From NCBI GenBank assembly GCA_036276235.1, contig DATBDZ010000146.1:1-5274 (forward strand): a stretch of 5,274 nucleotides of DNA, in the 5' to 3' direction. Source of the stretch: JANWHF01 sp036276235 (GTDB lineage: Bacteria > Planctomycetota > Phycisphaerae > Tepidisphaerales > Tepidisphaeraceae). Position 1 is the first letter of the stretch; each line of letters opens with the position of its first letter. This document shows, in pieces, positions 1-5,274 of the stretch. The position numbers were made by a program, and so were the translations under genes. A model generated the notes under the pieces. It searched no databases. It saw only the letters and a list, made by a program, of their open reading frames with translations, and was not told the DNA's origin.

Positions 1-71
1 CGGCGTACTCGCAGACCTGTGCCTGCCGCGCGGGCCGAGGGCACAGGTCTCGGAGTACCGCGACCTGTGGC
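1..71. repeat. Overlapping GC-rich inverted repeats (REP-like palindromic unit, about one and a half copies)
   Basis: Two alternative hairpins share the same bases. In the first, 42-53 pairs with 58-69 around a 4-base loop (54-57), giving a 12-bp stem with one T/C mismatch. In the second, 5-23 pairs with 40-58 with 17 of 19 positions complementary and a 16-base loop. They overlap because the right half of the palindromic unit (51-71, containing GTAC and GACCTGTG) recurs, slightly changed, at 1-23. This fits tandem copies of a dispersed palindromic repeat, with the first copy cut by the window edge. Hairpins are seen directly; the REP-like identity is inference. A transcription terminator for an upstream gene is an alternative, but no T-run follows either stem. 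Confidence 0.6.
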
Positions 72-100
72 ACCCGGGTGCCGGCATTCGCCAATGCGGG
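69..100. repeat. Two further short palindromes downstream of the REP-like repeat
   Basis: Bases 69-82 (GGCACCCGGGTGCC) form a perfect 14-bp palindrome. Bases 81-88 and 93-100 form an 8-bp stem with one G/G mismatch around the loop CGCC (89-92). Together with the hairpins at 1-71 they make the first 100 bases an almost continuous series of fold-back elements, which favours structured intergenic DNA over coding sequence here. No function can be assigned. Confidence 0.5.
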
Positions 101-127
101 AAGCTTGAAGTTACACTTCGCTCCGCC

Positions 128-1030
128 ATGCCGCAGGCGCCTCTTCTTTCTGTCGTTGTCGTGTTTCACAACATGCTGCGCGAAGCGCCACGAACGCTTT
201 TCACGCTCTCGCGCGCTTATCAGAAACATGTTGCTGATCTGCCTTACGAGGTCATCGCGATCGACAGCGCCTCGACGCAGCCGCTGTCGGCCCAGATGGT
301 CAGCTCCTTTGGCGATCACTTCCGCTACGAATATTTGAAGACCGATTCGGTATCGCCCGTTGATGCCGTGAATCATGGCGTCCAGCGCGCCGGCGGCGAG
401 TTTGTCATGGTGATGGTCGATGGCGCGCACCTGCTTTCGCCGGGCGTGCTGGCAAACACGGCTCGCGCGTTACGAGCCTTTGACAATCCTTTCGTCGCGA
501 CGCAGCCCACGCATCTGGGCCCCGGTCGCCAGGATCTCACTGTGAAAGCCGGATACAATCAGCGCGAAGAAGACCGGCTGCTCGCGAGCGTCGATTGGAA
601 AACCGACGGGTATGAGCTGTTTCGGCTGACTGGTTCCCCCTCCGATGCAAGTCTTGGCTGGTTTGGCTGTCTCTTCGAGAGCAACTGCTTCACAGTCCGC
701 AAATCCACATTCGCCGCGCTCGGCGGGTATCACTGCGGCTTCCAATCGCGCGCCGGCGGCTTGGTCAATCTCGACTTCTTCCGCCAAGCCGTCGAGTCGC
801 CGGATCTGGATTACATCCTGCTGCTGGGCGAAGCCACCTTCCACCAGATGCACGGCTGGTCTCCGTATCCGCTCCAGCAATTCCACGAGGAGTACGCCAC
901 AATCCGCGGCCGGCGATATGACAGGCCCCGCCGCCGACCGGTTTATTTTGGAACGTTAAGTCGTCAGGCGATTCCGCTGACGCGCATTTCGGCGAACGCC
1001 GGACTGGCGTGGTGGGAGAAAGCCGAATGA
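128..1030 (+). CDS. Glycosyltransferase family 2-like protein (GT-A fold)
   Basis: 300 residues, probably cytoplasmic, predicted to move a sugar from a nucleotide-sugar donor to an unknown acceptor. It opens as GT-A enzymes do: a hydrophobic first strand (LLSVVVVFHN, 6-15), a second strand ending in the nucleotide-binding-type motif VIAIDSAS (42-49), then NHGVQRAGGEFVMVMVDGAHLLSPG (82-106 in outline), where the metal-binding DxD would fall. Only the first Asp (D98) is kept; the motif reads DGAH. A late GEATFHQMHGW motif (234-244) supplies Glu and His residues of the kind conserved near the active site in similar proteins. No membrane segment is evident. Start: ATG 128 lies just before the first strand, but it has no clear ribosome binding site, and the frame has no stop back to base 2, so a longer N-terminus is not excluded. 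Repeats at 1-100 argue against that. The stop codon lies inside the repeat at 1026-1113. GT2-like is fairly secure; substrate unknown. Confidence 0.8.
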   Translation: MPQAPLLSVVVVFHNMLREAPRTLFTLSRAYQKHVADLPYEVIAIDSASTQPLSAQMVSSFGDHFRYEYLKTDSVSPVDAVNHGVQRAGGEFVMVMVDGAHLLSPGVLANTARALRAFDNPFVATQPTHLGPGRQDLTVKAGYNQREEDRLLASVDWKTDGYELFRLTGSPSDASLGWFGCLFESNCFTVRKSTFAALGGYHCGFQSRAGGLVNLDFFRQAVESPDLDYILLLGEATFHQMHGWSPYPLQQFHEEYATIRGRRYDRPRRRPVYFGTLSRQAIPLTRISANAGLAWWEKAE

Positions 1031-1113
1031 AAAATGAAAAATGAAAAATGAAAAATTCGAGAGCGTTGCAGCGCCTTCTGCCATTTTTCATTTTTCATTT
1101 TTCATTTTTAATT
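1026..1113. repeat. Heptamer tandem repeats arranged as a 31-bp A/T-rich inverted repeat
   Basis: Four exact copies of ATGAAAA (1027-1054) are mirrored by four copies of CATTTTT (1082-1109). As an inverted repeat, 1026-1056 pairs with 1083-1113 over 31 bases with one mismatch (G1029 against A1110), around a GC-richer 26-base spacer (1057-1082). The stop codon of the glycosyltransferase gene (TGA, 1028-1030) is part of the left arm. In RNA this would be a long A-U hairpin able to form in either transcription direction, so it could limit read-through or protect an mRNA 3' end. It lacks the GC stem plus U-tail of a standard intrinsic terminator. A small non-autonomous mobile element or a slippage-grown short tandem repeat are other readings. 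Confidence 0.9.
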
Positions 1114-1198
1114 GTCACCGCACGCGATTCTCTCCCGTACAAGTAAATGTTTGCCTTCCTGCAATCTCGGCGGTGGCACTACGTCTACACTGACAGAC

Positions 1199-1203
1199 AA
1201 GGG
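1199..1203 (+). promoter_or_regulatory. Ribosome binding site for the ATPase A gene, fixing a TTG start
   Basis: AAGGG lies 8 bases before TTG 1212. An in-frame stop (TGA 1191-1193) rules out any longer version. The next usable start codons downstream (GTG 1266) would remove the beginning of the first beta strand of the ATPase. This makes TTG 1212 the best start. Confidence 0.6.
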
Positions 1204-1211
1204 CACACGAC

Positions 1212-2168
1212 TTGGAAAGACCTGCGCAACAACAACCCGCCACGACGCTCTTTCGATTCGAGGGAGTGACCAAAACCTACGGCTCGATCACCGCGCTGGA
1301 TGATTTAACGCTAAACGTTCCTGTCGGCGCGATCGGTTTGCTCGGGCCCAACGGCTCCGGCAAGACGACCATGATCCGATCGCTATTGGGGCTCATCCCC
1401 GTCGATCGCGGCTCGGGCGAGATTCTCGGGATGGATTTCCGCACGCGGCAACTGGAAATCCGCCGCGCGGTCGGCTTTGCACCCGAAGATGAATGCCTCT
1501 TCCCGCGAACGGTCGGCGTGGAGTTCGTCGCCTATGCCGGCGAACTGGTCGGCATGGGCTACCGCGATGCGATGCAGCGGGCCCACGAAGTACTCGATTA
1601 TGTCGGCTTGGGCGAAGCGCGCTATCGCAAGGTGGAATCCTATTCCACCGGCATGAAGCAGCGCCTCAAGCTTGCGTCGGCCATCGTTCACGATCCCAAA
1701 ATGCTGATCCTCGATGAGCCGACTAATGGGATGGACCCCGCCGGCCGCGATGAGATTATCGAGCTGTCGGCGGACCTTTCCCGCAACAAGGGAATGAGCC
1801 TGCTTTTCTCCAGCCACCTGTTGCCCGACGTCGAGGCGGTCTGCGATTACGTGATCGTCATGGGCAGCGGAAAACTTCTGCAACAAGGGCCGATTCAGCA
1901 GCTCAAGCAGCTTCACCAGCTCTCCTTCGAGATGCGCCTTAAATCCGACGGCGCGAATTTCACAAGACGTCTGGCAGCACTCGGATGTGTGACACGCATA
2001 CAGGATGATCTGCTGATCGTGCAGGTCCCCGCCGGCGCTTCGCAGAATTTGCTCTGGGAAGCCGCCGCCGCGGGCAACGAGCAAATCCGCTATCTGCGGC
2101 CGCAGCGCAGCACGCTGGAGGAAGTCTTTCTGGATGCGCTCAAGCAGCCAAACGGGAGGGCCGTCTAA
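1212..2168 (+). CDS. ABC transporter ATP-binding protein A (ABC-2 export type)
   Basis: 318 residues; a cytoplasmic ATPase that powers the permease encoded next to it. All nucleotide-binding motifs are visible: aromatic A-loop (Y23), Walker A GPNGSGKT (45-52), Q-loop region with Glu instead of Gln (PEDE, E92), ABC signature in the form YSTGMKQR (144-151), Walker B LILDEP (165-170) with catalytic E169, D-loop GMDP (173-176) and switch histidine H202 (SSHLL). The Glu in the Q-loop and a degenerate signature are common in the CcmA/NatA-like exporter ATPases. About 95 residues follow the ATPase core (roughly 224-318); they contain no recognised sugar-binding domain, so a Wzt-type O-antigen ATPase is not indicated. 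The start codon is TTG. The gene heads a four-gene operon and its TAA stop overlaps the ATG of permease A by one base. Substrate unknown. Confidence 0.95.
   Translation: MERPAQQQPATTLFRFEGVTKTYGSITALDDLTLNVPVGAIGLLGPNGSGKTTMIRSLLGLIPVDRGSGEILGMDFRTRQLEIRRAVGFAPEDECLFPRTVGVEFVAYAGELVGMGYRDAMQRAHEVLDYVGLGEARYRKVESYSTGMKQRLKLASAIVHDPKMLILDEPTNGMDPAGRDEIIELSADLSRNKGMSLLFSSHLLPDVEAVCDYVIVMGSGKLLQQGPIQQLKQLHQLSFEMRLKSDGANFTRRLAALGCVTRIQDDLLIVQVPAGASQNLLWEAAAAGNEQIRYLRPQRSTLEEVFLDALKQPNGRAV
2154..2160 (+). promoter_or_regulatory. Strong ribosome binding site for the permease A gene
   Basis: GGGAGGG lies inside the last codons of the ATPase A gene, 7 bases before ATG 2168. It is the best Shine-Dalgarno sequence inside the operon, so permease A need not rely only on coupling to the TTG-started gene upstream. 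Confidence 0.7.
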
Positions 2169-3310
2169 TGCCGATCTTCGACCAGGGCTATCAACACTGG
2201 AACGGCCAGCTCGCCAACCAGACCTGGCGCTGGCTGGTCATCACGCGCCAAGGCCTGCGCGCGGGGATGAAGAACATCATCGTGCGAATCGTTCTGCTGC
2301 TGGCGTGGATTCCCGCGATCGCGCTGGCGGCGTTTTTGTGCATCTGGGGACTGCTCGAGCGGCAATCGGATCTGCTCAGCGGCATCATGCCAATCCTGCG
2401 GCTTCTGGGCAGCTCGATCGTTGCCGACCCCAAGCACTACCGGCTTGAAGTCTGGACGATCAGCTTCCACTTTTTTCTGTCGGTCGAAGTTTATTTTTCG
2501 ATGATCCTGATCTTGTTGATGGGCCCGAATCTCATCAGCCAGGATCTTCGCTTCAACGCGCTTCCGCTCTATCTCTCGCGTCCGCTTCGGCGAATCGATT
2601 ACTTCGTGGGAAAGCTTGCGATCATTGCCGCACTTCTGGGAATGGTGATGGTTCTTCCCGCGATCATCGCGTACCTCCTCGGATTACTGCTCAGCCTTGA
2701 TATCACGATATTGCGGGACACTTTCCGCCTGGTGGTGGCGAGCATTGCATATGGGTCCGTTTTCGCCATGTCAGGCGGGTTGCTGGTTCTCGCCTTGTCG
2801 TCATTATCCCGCAATTCGCGTTACGTGGCGCTGTTCTGGCTGGGGGTCTGGTTTCTAGGCGGAGTGCTGGGCCAGGCCCTTGATGCCAATGCCCGCGACC
2901 AACGCCGCCACATCTATTTCGCCAATATTGATCGCGCGTCCATGCGTCGCGTGCCTGCAGCTCGGTCACGCGGTGAGCGCAATCGCTTTGAGCGCGAAAT
3001 GAGCGACGCCTACCGGCGCGCTGATGAGGAATTCCAAGCCGCGGAAGTGCGGGCATCCGCGACCAACTGGCGGCCGCTCGTTTCATATACCGCGAACATC
3101 ACGCGCGTTGGCGAGCAGATGCTGGGAACCAATAATAGCTGGGACGCGCTCAGCAAACTCTGGCCGGCCGGCCAACGACAAACTTTACTGCTTTTTTGGA
3201 AGGGCCAGCAATATCCCTGGTACTGGTCGGCAGGCGTACTCCTCGGTTTGTTTGGACTCTCCACATGGATCTTGAACGTGAAGGTCAAATCGCTGGATCG
3301 GCTGAAATGA
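2168..3310 (+). CDS. ABC-2 type transporter permease A
   Basis: 380 residues; an inner-membrane permease expected to pair with ATPase A. The N-terminus (MPIFDQGYQHW) and the C-terminal VKSLDRLK are familiar from a family of ABC-2 permeases, notably in Planctomycetota and Acidobacteria. Hydrophobic stretches suggest six membrane segments near 39-61, 98-119, 148-176, 186-212, 219-238 and 353-371. The cytoplasmic stretch after segment 2 (ISQDLRFNALPLYLSRPLRRIDYFVGKL in outline, 123-150) is the typical ABC-2 coupling region. Between segments 5 and 6 lies about 110 polar residues (240-350); 255-295 is very rich in Arg and Glu and probably helical, so this permease carries a sizeable soluble insert. 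The ATG overlaps the ATPase A stop in TAATG, and its TGA overlaps the start of ATPase B in ATGA. Membership is clear; the substrate is not. Confidence 0.9.
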   Translation: MPIFDQGYQHWNGQLANQTWRWLVITRQGLRAGMKNIIVRIVLLLAWIPAIALAAFLCIWGLLERQSDLLSGIMPILRLLGSSIVADPKHYRLEVWTISFHFFLSVEVYFSMILILLMGPNLISQDLRFNALPLYLSRPLRRIDYFVGKLAIIAALLGMVMVLPAIIAYLLGLLLSLDITILRDTFRLVVASIAYGSVFAMSGGLLVLALSSLSRNSRYVALFWLGVWFLGGVLGQALDANARDQRRHIYFANIDRASMRRVPAARSRGERNRFEREMSDAYRRADEEFQAAEVRASATNWRPLVSYTANITRVGEQMLGTNNSWDALSKLWPAGQRQTLLLFWKGQQYPWYWSAGVLLGLFGLSTWILNVKVKSLDRLK

Positions 3311-4233
3311 AGCCGGTGGTTGCCTTCCACGAGGTTTCCAAGTGGTACGGCAACGTGATCGGCGTCAACAAGCTGACCCTCAACATCCCCGCCGGCGTGA
3401 CCGGTCTGCTCGGGCCCAATGGCGCCGGCAAGTCCACGCTGCTGCAACTGGCCACCGGTCAGCTTTTTCCCAGCCAGGGAAGCGTCAGCGTGCTCGGGCA
3501 AAAAGCCTGGAACAACACTTCACTCAATCATTTTGTCGGCCTCTGCCCGGAGCAGGATGCCTTTTACGAATGGATGAGCGGCTGGGATTTCGTGCATACC
3601 TGCGCGCGCCTCAGCGGCATGAGCCGCGCTGAAGCGCGCGAGGCGGCGGCGCGCACGATCGAAGCGGTCGGCATGACACGCCACAAAGATCGCGCTGTCC
3701 GCGGCTATTCCAAAGGCATGCGCCAACGCACCAAAATGGCACAGGCGCTGGTTCACGATCCGCAAGTGCTGTTCCTCGATGAGCCGCTTACCGGTACCGA
3801 TCCGCTCGCCCGCCGCGATCTCATGGACATCATCCAGCGGCTGGCCAGCGAAGGGAAAAGCGTGATCGTCTCGAGCCATGTGTTACACGAAGTGCAGACG
3901 CTGACGCCGCGCATTGTGCTGCTGAATCATGGGCGGCTGGTGGCCGAAGGGCACATCCGCCAGATTCGCGATCTGATCGACAAACATCCGCATCACATCG
4001 TGCTGATCTGCGACGAATATCGAAAGCTCGCCAGCCATCTGCTGACATGGGACGATGTGGAAGGCGTAAAAGTGATGGCCAAGGAAAAGGGATTGCTGGT
4101 CGAAACCCGCGCGCCTGATTCGTTCTACAGCCGCCTTCCGCAGCTTTCGATTTCTGACGGGCTGGCGATCAAGGAAGTCTATTCCGAAGACGACAATCTC
4201 GAAGCGGTCTTCAAATATCTGGTGGACAAATGA
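3307..4233 (+). CDS. ABC transporter ATP-binding protein B (ABC-2 export type)
   Basis: 308 residues; second cytoplasmic ATPase of the operon. Motifs: A-loop Y14, Walker A GPNGAGKST (36-44), Q-loop region PEQD with Glu (E82) in the usual Gln position, signature YSKGMRQR (134-141), Walker B LFLDEP (155-160) with catalytic E159, D-loop GTDP (163-166) and switch histidine H191. The Walker A, signature and flanking sequences differ from those of ATPase A, so this is an old duplicate, not a recent copy. The C-terminal part after about residue 220 is an unassigned regulatory or permease-contact region. I chose ATG 3307, which forms an ATGA overlap with the permease A stop and lies directly before the first beta strand. 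A longer frame from 3196 exists but would run 115 bases inside the permease gene and add 37 residues with no family resemblance. The ribosome binding site is weak (GGAT, 3295-3298), so translation probably depends on re-initiation. Confidence 0.95.
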   Translation: MKPVVAFHEVSKWYGNVIGVNKLTLNIPAGVTGLLGPNGAGKSTLLQLATGQLFPSQGSVSVLGQKAWNNTSLNHFVGLCPEQDAFYEWMSGWDFVHTCARLSGMSRAEAREAAARTIEAVGMTRHKDRAVRGYSKGMRQRTKMAQALVHDPQVLFLDEPLTGTDPLARRDLMDIIQRLASEGKSVIVSSHVLHEVQTLTPRIVLLNHGRLVAEGHIRQIRDLIDKHPHHIVLICDEYRKLASHLLTWDDVEGVKVMAKEKGLLVETRAPDSFYSRLPQLSISDGLAIKEVYSEDDNLEAVFKYLVDK

Positions 4234-5141
4234 GCAGTGCCTCCACGCTCGAAGAGCGACCTATCCAACGGCGAACGGCTCAGGGTTACCGCCGCACCGG
4301 CAGCTTCGATTTGCGCGCGCTCTGGACGCTTTACACGCTGACGCTGCGACAGCACTTGAACGGCCGCCGATGGATGATCTGCGCGGTACTCTTTCTGTTG
4401 CCGGCAGCGCTGGTGTTATTGCTGCGCGGCAGTCATGCAAGGTTCCCCGCGATGGGCATGGAGTTTCAGTTCATCTACATGTTCATCCCCCAGGGCCTGT
4501 TGCCCTTGCTGGCGCTGCTTTACTCATCAGGGCTGGTGCAGGATGAGCAGGAAGAGCAGACGATCACCTATCTGCTGATTCGGCCGATTTCCAAGTGGGC
4601 GCTCTACATAGTAAAGCTGCTCGCGACCTTGACCACGACTGCCACCCTCACGTTTCTCTTTACAAGTCTCACGTTCGTCGCAATCTACTTCCACGCTGCC
4701 AGCGCGCCCGTGGACGTCATGCACCGGTGCCTGATCACGGCATCGATCCATGCGCTGGCAGTATCTGCGTACTGCTGCCTGTTTGGCATGATCTCGATAC
4801 TGACCAAACGCACGCTCATCGTCGGAATTCTTTACATCGCAATCTTCGAGGGTTTGCTTGCAAATCTTCCCCTGAGCATCCGCTCACTGACCGTCATCTT
4901 CTATGCCCGCATGATCGCCTATCGCACGCTGTCATTCGCAGTGCCGTTCCCCGGCAGGACCATCGATTTCGCCGCCGAAGGATGGCAATTGGATGTCGCA
5001 AACGACCCACAGCTTCTGGAATACCCGCAGCGGATGACATGCATCCTGATCCTGCTGGCGGGCAGCCTTGCGTTCACAATCATCGCCGCGATTCTCTGCT
5101 CGCAGAAGGAATTCCACGTGAAGACGCCGGAGAAGAATTGA
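4230..5141 (+). CDS. ABC-2 type transporter permease B
   Basis: 303 residues; inner-membrane permease expected to pair with ATPase B. About 45 polar, Arg-rich residues come first, then hydrophobic segments near 48-66, 80-102, 128-152, 166-190, 195-212 and 270-290. The segment after the second helix, DEQEEQTITYLLIRPISKW (105-123), is the acidic-then-basic coupling motif of ABC-2 permeases and is equivalent to QDLRFNALPLYLSRPL in permease A. A polar loop of about 50 residues (215-268, with FYARMIAYR near 224-232) separates the last two segments. It lacks the large charged insert of permease A and is clearly a different subfamily member. The ATG overlaps the stop of ATPase B in ATGA, with a modest GGTGG (4221-4225) just upstream. 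It is the last gene of the operon; no intrinsic terminator follows its stop. Confidence 0.9.
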   Translation: MSSASTLEERPIQRRTAQGYRRTGSFDLRALWTLYTLTLRQHLNGRRWMICAVLFLLPAALVLLLRGSHARFPAMGMEFQFIYMFIPQGLLPLLALLYSSGLVQDEQEEQTITYLLIRPISKWALYIVKLLATLTTTATLTFLFTSLTFVAIYFHAASAPVDVMHRCLITASIHALAVSAYCCLFGMISILTKRTLIVGILYIAIFEGLLANLPLSIRSLTVIFYARMIAYRTLSFAVPFPGRTIDFAAEGWQLDVANDPQLLEYPQRMTCILILLAGSLAFTIIAAILCSQKEFHVKTPEKN

Positions 5142-5169
5142 GGATTGGTGGGTGGTGGGTTGTGGGTGG
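5142..5169 (+). repeat. G/T-rich heptamer tandem repeat right after the operon
   Basis: Starting at the base after the permease B stop, four 7-base units can be aligned: GGATTGG, TGGGTGG, TGGGTTG, TGGGTGG. The last three differ by one base. Three GGG runs spaced exactly 7 bases apart, plus intervening GG pairs, could form a two-tier G-quadruplex in the + strand DNA or in the operon transcript. The rest of the gap to 5245 shows no clear terminator; a TACAAT at 5202-5207 resembles a -10 box but has no -35 partner. Confidence 0.65.
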
Positions 5170-5231
5170 TAGCGTGCAAGGCGCTTCGATTTCGAGCGTC
5201 ATACAATAGGAATGATCACATGATCCCTTTC

Positions 5232-5239
5232 GGAAGGAG
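5232..5239 (+). promoter_or_regulatory. Strong ribosome binding site for the gene at the right edge
   Basis: GGAAGGAG is a near-ideal Shine-Dalgarno sequence with 6 bases to ATG 5246. It is the strongest in the window and supports calling the short open stretch after it as a real gene start. Confidence 0.75.
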
Positions 5240-5245
5240 CAAATC

Positions 5246-5274
5246 ATGTCTCGCGCCAACGTTCTTCGCTCGTT
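5246..5274 (+). CDS. 5' end of an unidentified gene, cut by the window edge
   Basis: Only nine full codons are present (MSRANVLRS). The call rests on the strong ribosome binding site at 5232-5239 and on the gap after the operon. The Ser/Arg-rich start could be the beginning of a signal peptide or of a cytoplasmic protein; the sequence is too short to say. It is on the same strand as the ABC operon but 104 bases beyond it, so it is probably a separate unit. Confidence 0.55.

Noticed and set aside
78..338. GTG-started 86-codon frame overlapping the start of the glycosyltransferase gene
   Set aside because: Its product is a low-complexity, Arg/Ser/Cys-rich sequence in the wrong frame of a clear GT-A coding region.
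1112..1143. Possible sigma-70 promoter for the operon: TTGTCA (1112-1117) with TACAAG (1138-1143)
   Set aside because: The -35 matches 5 of 6, but the spacing is 20 bases and the -10 is only 4 of 6. An alternative TACACT at 1186-1191 has no -35 partner. I cannot support a promoter call.
1174..1188. TGGCAC followed by CTAC, reminiscent of a sigma-54 promoter
   Set aside because: The -24 half fits, but the -12 half lacks the required GC, so the match is not credible.
1041..1193. A 50-codon open frame starting at an ATG within the heptamer repeat and ending at TGA 1191-1193
   Set aside because: Its first half is translated repeat (MKNEKF and FHFSFFIF-type residues), it has no ribosome binding site beyond the repeat itself, and it resembles no protein I know.
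1383..2084. Long antisense open frame (233 codons) across the ATPase A gene, and similar antisense frames elsewhere
   Set aside because: These are expected shadows of G/C-ending codons on the + strand. The translated products lack any family motifs, while the + strand frame has all ABC motifs.
3196..3306. N-terminal extension of ATPase B starting at ATG 3196
   Set aside because: It would overlap permease A by 115 bases and add 37 residues with no ABC family resemblance. ATG 3307 gives the ATGA overlap also seen at the next junction.
1212..5141. O-antigen or capsule export (Wzm/Wzt-type) or a named system such as Nat, Gld or Nos
   Set aside because: No carbohydrate-binding domain follows either ATPase and no gene diagnostic of those systems is in the window. 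Only general ABC-2 exporter membership can be supported.
5181..5200. Possible terminator hairpin around CGCTTCGATTTCGAGCG
   Set aside because: The stem needs a bulge, the loop is too small when fully paired, and no T-run follows.

Overview
The window (5274 bases, GC-rich, all genes on the + strand) looks like a chromosomal stretch from a free-living bacterium. The ABC permease N-terminus starting MPIFDQGYQHW, the paired ABC-2 export modules, and intergenic DNA full of palindromic and heptamer repeats all recall Planctomycetota or a neighbouring phylum. This assignment is an impression from family knowledge and no marker gene here proves it.

Layout. Bases 1-127 hold overlapping GC-rich inverted repeats. 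A family-2-like (GT-A fold) glycosyltransferase gene follows (128-1030). Its stop codon lies inside one arm of a 31-bp A/T-rich inverted repeat built from 7-bp units (1026-1113). After a gap of about 100 bases without an obvious promoter comes a tight four-gene operon (1212-5141): ATPase A (TTG start), permease A, ATPase B, permease B. The three junctions overlap by 1, 4 and 4 bases, so translation is probably coupled. The operon is followed directly by a G/T-rich heptamer repeat (5142-5169). A strong Shine-Dalgarno sequence then precedes the first 29 bases of a new gene at the right edge.

How the genes work together. The operon most likely encodes one or two ABC-2-type exporters in the inner membrane. 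Two non-identical ATPases, both with complete catalytic motifs, are each followed by their own non-identical polytopic permease. They could form one heteromeric pump or two co-expressed pumps. The substrate cannot be read from the sequence. The glycosyltransferase next door hints at cell-envelope glycan chemistry, but it is separated from the operon by the repeat and may be a separate transcription unit.

I see no phage, transposase, CRISPR, tRNA or rRNA. The most unusual content is the repeat DNA at the three gene boundaries, not the protein-coding content, which belongs to known families. I found no convincing case for a wholly new system.
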